A DNA stretch of 64,000 bases from Gemmatimonadota bacterium. Lineage in GTDB: Bacteria > Gemmatimonadota > Gemmatimonadetes > Gemmatimonadales > GWC2-71-9. The notes under the pieces are model-generated. The model ran no database searches, was not told where the DNA came from, and was given only the letters and a program-made list of their open reading frames with translations. Positions within the stretch are counted from its first letter, which is position 1. The number at the start of each line of letters is the position of its first letter. Below are positions 39,336 through 48,257 of this stretch, piece by piece. Location: NCBI GenBank assembly GCA_029863245.1, contig JAOTVV010000003.1:175359-239358 (forward strand), given 5' to 3'. Both the position numbers and the translations under genes were made by a program.

Positions 39336-41930
39336 TCACTGCAGCGTGACCATCCAGACGTCCGCCTCAGTCACCCGACGCGAGTAGTACACGGTCCCTC
39401 CATCACGTGTCGGCCGCGGCGGGCCGACAACGTCCTTAGTGACGGAATAGATCTGCCGGACGGTCTTCGATTCACGGTCCACTACGTAGAAGCCGCTTCC
39501 ACCCGACACAAACAGCACTCGCCGGCTGTCCGGCAGCCAGACCGGCCACTGACCGAAGTCGGTGAGGCGCTCGTACGTCTGGGATCGATGGGAGTAGACC
39601 ACGATCCCGTCATCCAGGTACCGGATGTCGCCAACGAGCCATTGGCCGTCGGGGGACCAGGAGTCAGGTCGGAAGCCTGCAAGCGAGCTGTCTGGAACGG
39701 GGAGCGCGACCGGGGTTTGCTCTGCCCAGGGCTGGCTGGGATCCAGAATGTACGTGCCGCTACCGAGTGCTCCCACTGCGATCCGCGATCCGTCCGGAGA
39801 CCAGGCAGCGACCCCCGCGCGCCCGTCGGTGAGTTGGCGGAGATCACTGCCGTCCGGTCGGATCATCCAAAGCTGGAGTCCCCCGCCACGGTTCGAGAAG
39901 AACGCGATCCATTCGCCGTCTGGCGACCACCGCGGCATACGGTCGATGGCGGAGTCGCCCGTCACTCTTCTCAGGCCGGCGCCATTCGCCCGCGCGACGT
40001 AAATGTCGCCCTCGGGCTCGGTCAGCGAGTAGAACACGACGGATTTTCCGTCCGATGACGGATCCGGCGATGACCAGCGCCTGGAACCGGTCGTGACCCA
40101 TACTGGCTCGCCGACGACGGTCGCCGTACGAGGATTCAGTGTCACGCTTTGGATGTTTGACGTCACGAGGACCGAGCTGTACACGATGTGGCGTCCGTCC
40201 CGGGACACACTGATGTGCGCCAAAGACGTGGCGGGTGTGGTGACAGGCTCGGGGGTGCGCAGTGTGGCGCCCGACCGCTCGTCGATCCGGACGCGCCAGA
40301 GATTCATGCTCCCGCCACGGTTGCTGGCGAAGTAGAGGTACTGCCCATCGGGAGACCAGGCGGCGTTCCAGTCGGTGGCCACACCGCGCGTCACCGCGAC
40401 CGCCTCGCCGCCCTCCGCCGAAACGGTCCACACGTCAGCTTGTGCGGGGTCGGGGTCGCCCAGCCGCTTGGTGTACGCAATGCGGTGGCCGTTGGGAGAC
40501 CAGCTGGGCAAGGCCATGTCCTCGCTGCTGAGCTGCCGCACCTCCCCCGTCTGCACCTGCACGACCCAAAGGCCCTTCGCGCCCTCGGAGTTCTGGGGAT
40601 TCAGCTCGATCCGCTCGCTCGCGAAGGCCAGGTACGTGCCGTCCGGCGACCACGTCGGGTTGAAGCCGGTTCGCGTCACACGCCGCACGGCCTCTCCGGT
40701 CCGGCCCATCACGAAGATCCCGCCACCATCCCGCTCCGACCGGAACGCGATGCGCTCGCCGTCGGGCGAGAAGACCGGCTGGTCGTCGTCTGCGGGGGAG
40801 TCAGCGGTGAGATTGATCGTGGTCTCGCCTTCTACCCTCTTGAGATAGATGTCCCGATTGCCGGCCGTCTCTCCGGCGTAGACGATCCAGTCGCCGTCCG
40901 GCGACACGCTGGGGAACAGCTCGACTCCGGGATCTGCCGTCAGACGTGTGAACGACGCTACCGCCACTCCGGGCGACGACCCACCGCCAGCCACCGCCAA
41001 CAAGATGTAGGACGCGGCAGCGACGACTACGATCACCGACGCGGCGGCCACGAGCCTCGGCCGCACACCCTTCTCCCCGGTCGGCGCCGGGACCGTCCCA
41101 TCCCCACCCAACAGTGCGGCGGCGAAGTCGCGCGCGGTCGCGTAGCGGTCAGCCGGCACTTTGGCGAGGGCGCGCATGATCGCCGCTTCCAGTTCAGGCG
41201 GGACGGTGTCGCGCACAACGCGGAGCCCGGGAACGGGTTCGAGTGTCTTGCGCGCGATGATCGCCTGCGCCGACGGTCCTGAGAACGGCGGGGCACCGGC
41301 CAGCATCTCGTACAGCACGCACGCCAGGCTGTAGATGTCGGTGCGTGCGTCCACCGGTCCCTCCGCCAACGCCTGTTCCGGGCTCATGTAGGCCGGAGTC
41401 CCGATGGCGAGACCTGACTGCGTGAGCTTTTCCCCGCCCGCCTCGCTCACGGCGTGAGCGATCCCGAAATCGGCGACGACGGCATGTCCCGCCTCGAAGA
41501 GGATATTCTCCGGCTTGATGTCGCGGTGTACGACTCCCATGCTGTGTGCGTATGCCAGTGCGTCGGCAACTTCGCGGATGATGCTGATGGCATCCTCGAT
41601 CGAGAGATGGCGCTCGCGATCGATGCGATCTCGCAGCGAGTCGCCTTCGACGAACGGCAGCACATAGTACATGAAGTCCCCGGCACTGCCGGAGTCGATG
41701 AGCGTCAGGATGTTGGGATGACTGAGCTTTGCCGAGATGCGGATCTCACGGAGGAACCGGTCGACGCCCAACGACTGCGTCAGCTCGGGTCGCAGAACCT
41801 TGAGCGCGACTTTGCGGTCGTGCTTGAGGTCTTCGGCGAGAAACACGAGGCCCATGCCGCCCCGGCCCAATTCGCGCTCGATGCGGTACCGGCCTGCGAG
41901 CGCCGCCTGGAGCCGCTCAACGAGGCTCAT
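39336..41930 (-). CDS. Ser/Thr protein kinase with C-terminal TolB-like beta-propeller
   Basis: YRIERELGRGGMGLVFLAEDL, VHRDIKPENILFE, GTPAYMSPEQAL; repeated SPDGEWIAF / WSPDGTYLAF propeller motifs. Confidence 0.95.
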   Translation of the reverse strand: MSLVERLQAALAGRYRIERELGRGGMGLVFLAEDLKHDRKVALKVLRPELTQSLGVDRFLREIRISAKLSHPNILTLIDSGSAGDFMYYVLPFVEGDSLRDRIDRERHLSIEDAISIIREVADALAYAHSMGVVHRDIKPENILFEAGHAVVADFGIAHAVSEAGGEKLTQSGLAIGTPAYMSPEQALAEGPVDARTDIYSLACVLYEMLAGAPPFSGPSAQAIIARKTLEPVPGLRVVRDTVPPELEAAIMRALAKVPADRYATARDFAAALLGGDGTVPAPTGEKGVRPRLVAAASVIVVVAAASYILLAVAGGGSSPGVAVASFTRLTADPGVELFPSVSPDGDWIVYAGETAGNRDIYLKRVEGETTINLTADSPADDDQPVFSPDGERIAFRSERDGGGIFVMGRTGEAVRRVTRTGFNPTWSPDGTYLAFASERIELNPQNSEGAKGLWVVQVQTGEVRQLSSEDMALPSWSPNGHRIAYTKRLGDPDPAQADVWTVSAEGGEAVAVTRGVATDWNAAWSPDGQYLYFASNRGGSMNLWRVRIDERSGATLRTPEPVTTPATSLAHISVSRDGRHIVYSSVLVTSNIQSVTLNPRTATVVGEPVWVTTGSRRWSSPDPSSDGKSVVFYSLTEPEGDIYVARANGAGLRRVTGDSAIDRMPRWSPDGEWIAFFSNRGGGLQLWMIRPDGSDLRQLTDGRAGVAAWSPDGSRIAVGALGSGTYILDPSQPWAEQTPVALPVPDSSLAGFRPDSWSPDGQWLVGDIRYLDDGIVVYSHRSQTYERLTDFGQWPVWLPDSRRVLFVSGGSGFYVVDRESKTVRQIYSVTKDVVGPPRPTRDGGTVYYSRRVTEADVWMVTLQ

Positions 41931-41934
41931 TCCG

Positions 41935-42327
41935 TCAGGAGTCCTTCACCATGGACCAGTGCGCATGGACCCGGCGCCATTTTCCGTTTCTCCGGTGGTA
42001 CACCGAGGTGGCTTTCCAGGGGGGAAGCGGGTCGCCGTTGGGCATCCTCGGCTCGTAACGCAGTGTCAGGACCGCCACATCACCCAACAGCTGGACCTTG
42101 GGATCCACAAGATCGTACTCGTGCGGTGGGATATTCCCCTGCAGTGAAGCCATGTACGTGCGCATCGCGGTATGCCCGTCGAGCAGTCGGTGGGCACCGA
42201 TGTCGTCGAAGTACGTAGCGTCTTCCGCATCGTTCTCGGCGAACCCAATCGGGTTTCCCTTGGCCCATTCGTCAAGGGAGCGGCGCTCCTGGTCGAGAAC
42301 GGCCTGTTCCGCGTTGTCGTTCGTCAC
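41935..42327 (-). CDS. SnoaL/NTF2-like protein
   Basis: EQAVLDQERRSLDEWAKGNPIGFAENDAEDATYFDDIG...VYHRRNGKWRRVHAHWSMVKDS; start (GTG 42327) is tentative. Confidence 0.75.
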   Translation of the reverse strand: MTNDNAEQAVLDQERRSLDEWAKGNPIGFAENDAEDATYFDDIGAHRLLDGHTAMRTYMASLQGNIPPHEYDLVDPKVQLLGDVAVLTLRYEPRMPNGDPLPPWKATSVYHRRNGKWRRVHAHWSMVKDS

Positions 42328-42536
42328 AGTCGCCTCGGTGCTGATGGGTTCTCGCGGCTGGCGTGAAATGGTCCTCGTCGAACGGACCGACCGCGGGCTT
42401 GGTCTATCGTGGCAACTCCCTTCAGATGTCGCAAGTGCGTGCCGCCTTGTGCTCAGGAGCACGGATGGAAGATGCAGCCTCCGTGGACCTGCCGCGAGCG
42501 GTCCTTCGGCCGGGCCGTGCACCCTTCCGTGCGAGG

Positions 42537-43553
42537 CTACGAGGGCGCCGTACTTCCGGCAATCCTGAACTTGGGAATGTCGGTGTCGACGGTGACGACG
42601 CGGCTCCCGGCTACAGAGAGCGCCGCGCGCACCCGTCCCGAGGCGATGAACGGTGCTGCATACCGAGGCGCTCCGCTTCCGGCCTCGCTCCCGTCACTCG
42701 TCACGCGGACCTCGTACGGCTCGACATCGCCACCCACGGATACGGCATCGCTCAACACGCGAACGCGCTCATCGTCCCGGACCACACACAGCGCGTAGAC
42801 CGCACCACGCGGCCGTCTAGTCTCGGTCTGCACCACAATGCTGGCGATGCCCGCCTCAGACGAGAACGGGTTGGCACCCACCAACGTCACGTGGCCGGTG
42901 GCACCGAAGACGCCCTGCTCCACGAGACGCACGACCGCTTCATCCACGCCCCAGTCCACTCCGGTGCTCGCCATGCGGGGGTCGAACAGGTTCTGGCCGT
43001 CGTGCATGTACAGGACCGGATAGCGTGCCGACGGATCCTCGTCATAGCCCGGTGGCAGCCAGATCCCGACGTGGCGGGTCGGGCCGAGGTGGGCGGACGC
43101 GACGTCCGTCCAGTACACCAGTCGGCCGAGGACACCCGAGCCCTTCCAATCGGCGATGTATGCTCTCGGGTCCTTCTTGAAGGCGGCGATGTCGTGCGGC
43201 GCTTCGACGTCGCCGTCGATGAGTAGTTGGTGGTTCGGCGGCACCGTGCCCGAAGGCCCGAGCGCTTCACGGTCCCAGGAGCCGAGCGTGAACTTGTACT
43301 CGATCGTCGTGCCCATCGGCGCGCTGACGTGCGCCATGCGCTCCCGCCCCTCGCCCGTCATCGCGAGTCCGTCGGGGCGCCACGGTCCGAGCTCGGGGAG
43401 GTTGCCGGCGAGGTACACCGTTCCCGTCCCCTCCGGGACCGTCGCGTGGATGGTGGCCGTGTAGCAGTCCGCCGCCGGCTCGCGGGCAGGCGGCTCCCCC
43501 CAGGTAGCGGATGCGGTGACGAGGCCTGCGGCGAGAACGAGGGCAGCGTGCAT
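42537..43553 (-). CDS. Chimeric secreted protein: CBM20-like domain + truncated esterase domain + GH2/Fn3-associated-like C-terminus
   Basis: TATIHATVPEGTGTVYLAGNLPELGPWRPDG (CBM20), VGIWLPPGYDEDPSARYPVLYMHDGQNLFD (esterase), then an abrupt switch to GHVTLVGANPFSSEAGIASIVVQTE...YEVRVTSDGSEAGSGAPRYAAPF. Confidence 0.72.
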   Translation of the reverse strand: MHAALVLAAGLVTASATWGEPPAREPAADCYTATIHATVPEGTGTVYLAGNLPELGPWRPDGLAMTGEGRERMAHVSAPMGTTIEYKFTLGSWDREALGPSGTVPPNHQLLIDGDVEAPHDIAAFKKDPRAYIADWKGSGVLGRLVYWTDVASAHLGPTRHVGIWLPPGYDEDPSARYPVLYMHDGQNLFDPRMASTGVDWGVDEAVVRLVEQGVFGATGHVTLVGANPFSSEAGIASIVVQTETRRPRGAVYALCVVRDDERVRVLSDAVSVGGDVEPYEVRVTSDGSEAGSGAPRYAAPFIASGRVRAALSVAGSRVVTVDTDIPKFRIAGSTAPS

Positions 43554-43622
43554 CGACGGAGATCTCCTGAAGCTGAGGGAGGTAACAGCGTAAGCTAGCG
43601 CGTCACACCTCAGCGACCGCGC

Positions 43623-43666
43623 AACCGCCCGACCGACTAACCGTTGAACCGCCTAACCGTCAAACC
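43623..43666 (+). repeat. Degenerate octamer array (AACCGNCT-like)
   Basis: aaccgccc gaccgact aaccgttg aaccgcct aaccgtca aacc; same unit as the array at 55291-55386. Confidence 0.6.
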
Positions 43667-43727
43667 ACTCGACTTGCGTGGCTCAGTCCACCGTCCCATA
43701 ATGGCTGGTAAGAGCGAACCTCGGCAC
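43662..43727 (+). repeat. 66-bp dispersed repeat, copy upstream of peptide A
   Basis: gacttgcgtggctca-N11-cataatggctg..aag.gcgaa.ctcggcac; ungapped match to 6082-6147. Confidence 0.8.
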
Positions 43728-43741
43728 CTGGGAGGCCCGTT

Positions 43742-43912
43742 ATGGATCGTGACGACAACGCACCGGACCGAGTGCGGAACGAGCAGCGGGATCGGAAACC
43801 GTGGGTCCCACCCGAACTGCGAGACCTGCCCAAACTCACGGATCTCACGTTACAAACCGGTAGTCCTATCGGCGGCACCGGCAACCCAGGCACAGGCAGC
43901 ACCGTCTTCTGA
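43742..43912 (+). CDS. Short RiPP-precursor-like peptide A (56 aa), below the supplied ORF length cutoff
   Basis: MDRDDNAPDRVRNEQRDRKPWVPPELRDLPKLTDLTLQTGSPIGGTGNPGTGSTVF*; shares the C-terminal half with the peptide at 54365-54538. Confidence 0.82.
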   Translation: MDRDDNAPDRVRNEQRDRKPWVPPELRDLPKLTDLTLQTGSPIGGTGNPGTGSTVF

Positions 43913-44031
43913 GTCCAGCCGACCAGGAGGCTCACGGCAGTCGTGCCGGCGGGGCCTTGGGTCGGGGGACCCGTTGCGGACCAATCGGGGCGCGAAAGCG
44001 CGACGTCGATTGCCACACGGAGGGACGAAAG

Positions 44032-45858
44032 ATGCGCGGCACACCACGGACCACAGTTTACCCCATCATTTTCCTCATGTTGCTCGTCGCGGCTGCGGCG
44101 TGCGTGGACGGCATACCCGTGACCTCTCCGGAGGAAGTGACAAAAGAGGAAGTCACTGAACCTGCAGGCAACCCGAGTGTCGTCGCGTCGGTGACCTGCA
44201 CCGCGAACGTGACGGCGGGCGAGCTCTCGTGCGGGAAGGTCCCGGTGGTGGACATTGAGACGGGGGTGCAGCGCATCATTGTCGGCGGCCAGGGTATGTT
44301 TGTCGAGCTTTTTTCGCCTCAGCCCTTCGTGTCTTACAACCCCACTACCCAGATCTTCCAGGCTGACGTCTACCTTGAGAACTACATCACCCAGGGGCTG
44401 GGCAGCGCTGACGGGCTCACGACGACGGGGATCCGAGTCTTCACGCACAGCGGACCCACCGTGACGAGTACAACTCCACCTGGGGGAACTGCGACTGTCA
44501 CGGTGGCCAACGCCGACGGCACAGGGACCTTCACCGGCGCGAACCAACCATTCCACCTCTACGACCAGTACCTACCCGCGGCTGACCCACCTTCTATTTT
44601 TTACCCTACCGACACCCTGACCTGGCAGTGGAACGTCCCCACTAACGTCAACACGTTCGTGTTCGAGGTCTTCGTCGACGCCGATGTCGTGAACCCGAAC
44701 GGTTACGTGCTGATGTCTCCCGGGTCGCTCTTGATGTCGGTCGGGGGAGGAACCCAAACGGTGACCGGCACGCCTGCCGATGTTGTGGGGCGGGGCGTTA
44801 TAACCACTGTTACCTACTCGAGCTCCGACCCGACGATCGCAAACGTCAATTCGAGCACCGGCGAGGTCACGGCGGTGAACGCGGGGATCGTCGACATCAT
44901 CGGCACGACCGGCGGGCCGGAAGCGGATGGCAGGACGAGAGTCACCATCGACCCGCCCACCGCAGGCTTCGATATCGATCTACACTTCATCACGCCTGTC
45001 TCTGCGACCCAAGCGGCGGCGTTCACCGCCGCCGCGGCACGGTGGGGAGGGCTGATCACGGGTGACCTCGCTACTGAGCAGGTTGACATTCCCATCATCT
45101 TGTGCGGGGGGCTGGTCGACGAGCATGTGGACGATCTCGCGATCAACGTGCTGCTCGACAGTATTGACGGTCCTGGCGACTTCCTCGCCTTTGCGGGCCC
45201 CTGCTGGTTCCGACCCACTGGCGCTGGCGGGCTGCCCGCGTTTGGGTTCATGGTGTTCGACACCGCTGACGTGGCCGGCTTGGAGGCGGACGGCCGGCTT
45301 GACGACCTGGTGGCGCACGAGATGGGACATGTGCTGGGTATCGGCACCTTGTGGGACAACGGACTGCTGAACGACGAGACTGGCCCCCTGACGTCGGACG
45401 AGTGCTTCCCCGGTGGGGAAGATCCGCCGCCCCCGCTCATGACTGACCCGTTCTTTTCTGGCCCACAGGCGACTACCGCCTTCAACAACAATGGTGGCGG
45501 TGCCTACACTGGAAACAGGGTGCCGGTCGAGAACGACTTTGGCCCCGGGTCACGGTGCGTACACTGGCGTGAGTCGGTCACGCCCACCGAACTGATGACC
45601 CCCATCATTGAGGCGCCCGCGATCGCGATGCCGCTGAGTGAGATGACGGTGAAATCGCTGGCTGACTTGGGCTACATGGTGGCGACCTCGGGCTGGGACA
45701 CGTGCCTGTACCCGACGTGCGCTCCGCCGGCCGGAGTGGTTGCGCTCGATGCCGCGGTCGGCAGGCTGGAACTGGTCAATGATGTGTGGCTTGGGCCGAT
45801 CTACTCGCGGGACGAACAGGGGCAAATCATCGTGGTTGTGCCGGACAGGCGGCGCTAA
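44032..45858 (+). CDS. Secreted lipoprotein with Ig-like region and M8/leishmanolysin-like zinc metalloprotease domain
   Basis: Lipobox LLLVAAAAC; Ig-like DVVGRGVITTVTYSSSDPTIANVNSSTGEVTAVNAG; LVAHEMGHVLGIGTLWDN; VHWRESVTPTELMTPII. Confidence 0.87.
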   Translation: MRGTPRTTVYPIIFLMLLVAAAACVDGIPVTSPEEVTKEEVTEPAGNPSVVASVTCTANVTAGELSCGKVPVVDIETGVQRIIVGGQGMFVELFSPQPFVSYNPTTQIFQADVYLENYITQGLGSADGLTTTGIRVFTHSGPTVTSTTPPGGTATVTVANADGTGTFTGANQPFHLYDQYLPAADPPSIFYPTDTLTWQWNVPTNVNTFVFEVFVDADVVNPNGYVLMSPGSLLMSVGGGTQTVTGTPADVVGRGVITTVTYSSSDPTIANVNSSTGEVTAVNAGIVDIIGTTGGPEADGRTRVTIDPPTAGFDIDLHFITPVSATQAAAFTAAAARWGGLITGDLATEQVDIPIILCGGLVDEHVDDLAINVLLDSIDGPGDFLAFAGPCWFRPTGAGGLPAFGFMVFDTADVAGLEADGRLDDLVAHEMGHVLGIGTLWDNGLLNDETGPLTSDECFPGGEDPPPPLMTDPFFSGPQATTAFNNNGGGAYTGNRVPVENDFGPGSRCVHWRESVTPTELMTPIIEAPAIAMPLSEMTVKSLADLGYMVATSGWDTCLYPTCAPPAGVVALDAAVGRLELVNDVWLGPIYSRDEQGQIIVVVPDRRR

Positions 45859-45886
45859 TCGGGGACCTACGTCGCTACGGCTCGAG

Positions 45887-46405
45887 ATGTCTCTGAACGG
45901 GCTCCGGTCACTCGCCTTGATGAGTGCAGTCGGCCTGGCTGGAGCCTGTTCTGCGTCCAACGCCCAACGCGAGACTCCTTTCTCTCCTGAGCAGGTCGCG
46001 GGCTGCTACCGACTGGAGCTCTGGCCCGACGAATCGGGGGGGCAGGTGGAGCGGCGACGCGCCGCCTGGGGCAGCGCTCCCATTCTCAAGCTCGACTCGA
46101 TCAAGCTCACGGCCTGGCCCAGCCTCGTGCAGCAGTATGGCACCGTGTTCGTGGCCTTCAGCATCACGGAGTCGGGCCAGGTCAGGGATCATCCGTTCAA
46201 CTACTGGAGATTCATGGACGGGGATTCGCTGTACGTGGGCCACCCGGGAGCGCTGGCCGGCGTGAGCATGAAAGTGCGCATTGAAGGCCAGGATCTATCG
46301 GGCAGCATCACCTCCTTTACGGACGTGCGCATGGAGGGCAGACCCTCCACGGCGACGACCCCACTACGCGCGCGCCGCGTGGAGTGCCCGCCCAGCGGGC
46401 GCTGA
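45887..46405 (+). CDS. Hypothetical lipoprotein
   Basis: MSLNGLRSLALMSAVGLAGACSASNAQ signal/lipobox; 172 aa. Confidence 0.7.
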   Translation: MSLNGLRSLALMSAVGLAGACSASNAQRETPFSPEQVAGCYRLELWPDESGGQVERRRAAWGSAPILKLDSIKLTAWPSLVQQYGTVFVAFSITESGQVRDHPFNYWRFMDGDSLYVGHPGALAGVSMKVRIEGQDLSGSITSFTDVRMEGRPSTATTPLRARRVECPPSGR

Positions 46406-46442
46406 GCTGGCTCGCTCCCCACCCCACATCGCCAAGCCGACT

Positions 46443-46678
46443 GCAGCGGCTGCCCTCGTGGCCTACGAGGTAGGACTCGCGCTCAACACAATCCGAAGCA
46501 AAAGGATCGTAATGTGTTGTCGTTGCAGCACTTGCGCGACGTTGTCCCGCGCCGTATTGTGCCCCCTGAAAAGGTCACAGCTCACGTCGGTGCCCCTCCG
46601 GCCCCGCCGCCTGACCGACGCCGCAGTCTGACGCCCGCCTGACGACGTGACCGCCGAGCCTTCGGCGGAGAGCCCTCT
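46443..46678 (+). repeat. 237-bp dispersed repeat, copy A (inverted relative to copy B)
   Basis: gcagcggctgccctcgtgg...cgacgccgcagtctgacgcccgcctgacgacg..accgccgag.cttcggcggagagcc; ends in hairpin CCGCCG-N6-CGGCGG. Confidence 0.9.
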
Positions 46679-46823
46679 AAGAAGTCGCGTATCGTGGTGC
46701 CCGTTCGACGCGTTCATCCGCTATGACGCGGGTCGGCGCGCAGAGCGGTCACTGTAGACTGAGGAGGCCCGCAAGGTGGCGTTTGGGGTTGCCGTATCGA
46801 GTAGCGGTGCGCTCCGGAGGCTA

Positions 46824-47291
46824 GTGAGCAGGCGACGTCCCGTCATCCGCCGTGTGGCCCATAGCCTTGCCGTTCTAGCGCTCGTGGCCGCGTGCCGCGC
46901 GACAGGTCAGCGCGAGACAACGGTTCAGCCGGCGACCGACGAGGACGATAGGGAACAGCTGGCTGAGCTAGGTGCTGAGGCGCGGGCGCTAATTGGGGAG
47001 CCCAGCTGCACGTCGGTCGCGCAGTGTCGTGCGGTGCCGCTCGGCGCCAAGCCATGCGGCGGCCCCTGGTCTTACGTCGTCTACTCGACTGAGTCGACAG
47101 ACGCCGCGGCGCTCGCAGACGTGGTAGCCCGCTACAACGCCCTCGAGGCCAGGCTCAATCGCCGAGAGGGACGCGTATCGGATTGCCAGTTCGTGTCACG
47201 GCCTCTCCTCGACTGCGTCGATGGACGCTGCATCGGCAGCCTAATGTCTCGCCCTCCCGAGATGCACTCCGGCAAGCGGATCCAGAGGTAG
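46824..47291 (+). CDS. Hypothetical Cys-containing lipoprotein
   Basis: VSRRRPVIRRVAHSLAVLALVAACRATGQ lipobox; GTG with upstream GGAGG. Confidence 0.65.
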   Translation: MSRRRPVIRRVAHSLAVLALVAACRATGQRETTVQPATDEDDREQLAELGAEARALIGEPSCTSVAQCRAVPLGAKPCGGPWSYVVYSTESTDAAALADVVARYNALEARLNRREGRVSDCQFVSRPLLDCVDGRCIGSLMSRPPEMHSGKRIQR

Positions 47292-47390
47292 GGCAATGGT
47301 TGGGGCAGACGATAATCCAAAGAGCACGACTTGAGGTCAATGCGCATAAAGGGGATGGAGCTTGTGACTCTCGTGGCTCAGGAGGGAATC

Positions 47391-47652
47391 ATGTATGCGA
47401 GACAATTGCCACTGCGGCCCTGTAGCCTCGCGGGAGTGCTCACGTTGCTGGTGATCCTGCTACCGACCGATCTCTGGTCGCAACAGGACCCGTATGTCGC
47501 ACGCTTCGTGAGAGAAGGTATCTCCAGCGCGACCTGGCCCGACGTACGGGCTCGAGGTAAGGGTCCACGAGCTGACGGTCATCGAGAAGGACTTCATGGA
47601 CGTCGCACTCGACGTGGTGCTGCCAGCGCGGGCAGTCGTGATCAGCAGGTAG
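47391..47652 (+). pseudogene. Deletion remnant: 5' end of a subtilase-type secreted gene joined to the 3' end of a cohesin-protein gene
   Basis: 5' frame MYARQLPLRPCSLAGVLTLLVILLPTDLWSQQ resembles the 52916 protein start (MFAREPDVRRYGLAGILILLLISLPSDLWSQQ); 3' frame YGLEVRVHELTVIEKDFMDVALDVVLPARAVVISR* resembles the cohesin protein end (YSPSLKARVHELTVIENNFMDVTPSVVVPPHPVVVGR*). Confidence 0.85.
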
Positions 47653-47719
47653 TGCTGGGTGGGAACGCTGGGGACGGTCGGCAATGGACCGCCCCCACCG
47701 CGCAGGTCGGAGGTGACCC

Positions 47720-47851
47720 ATGCGCATGCTCGGTCTTGTTCCAGTACACCGAGGATTGCTCCTGTTCTGCCTCTTCTCTGGTGGGTTGGCCGGGCCTTGG
47801 TCGGTTCCAGTTCTCGCCCAAGGGCTTACGCAAAACAGATCGCGTGGCTGA
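47720..47851 (+). pseudogene. Orphan signal-peptide start of a lost secreted gene
   Basis: GGAGGTG RBS then MRMLGLVPVHRGLLLFCLFSGGLAGPWSVPVLAQGLTQNRSRG*. Confidence 0.45.
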
Positions 47852-48257
47852 CGCCCTAATCCTCCATGATGGGCGAGCGGAGTGTACTTCCCGCCTCCGC
47901 CGTCGTCGTTGTTGGTCAGTACGTGCCCGTCCGGCCTACACGGCGTAGTACGCGGTCAAAGTCGGCTGGGAGACTCATCCGGATACTCCGCGGCGGCCGC
48001 CGCAAACCTCGATCGAGTAGTTGGTACGATGTGCCGGTCTGAGCCAGGCATCTCTCGAACCGCTTGACAATGTTCGCTTCTAACCCGTGATCTTTACTCC
48101 TCGTCACTCGGCTTTGCGATTCGTGCCGGCCTGCAGTCCCAGCACCTTGAAGTGCTGGGCGCCACCGGCTGTCTCAGCGATCAGGACCGGCGCGCTTCGG
48201 TCCGCAAAGCATGACACGCTACCGTCTCACACGTAATCGGCATCGTCCCGCCAGGCC

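Noticed and set aside
43742-43912. Calling the peptides classical lasso peptides
   Set aside because: The core GSPIGG... lacks a conserved Asp/Glu ring acceptor at positions 7-9 (Asn in A, Asp in B at position 9), and no lasso B/C enzymes lie in the window. Only the leader resembles that class.
46443-46678. Insertion sequence interpretation of the 237-bp repeat
   Set aside because: No transposase motif, no terminal inverted repeats or target-site duplication seen; left as an unexplained repeat.
48110-48200. Small frame PVLIAETAGGAQHFKVLGLQAGTNRKAE with a CCAGCAC/GTGCTGG hairpin downstream of the cohesin gene
   Set aside because: No start codon context or recognisable family; the hairpin has no U-run, so neither gene nor terminator could be supported.
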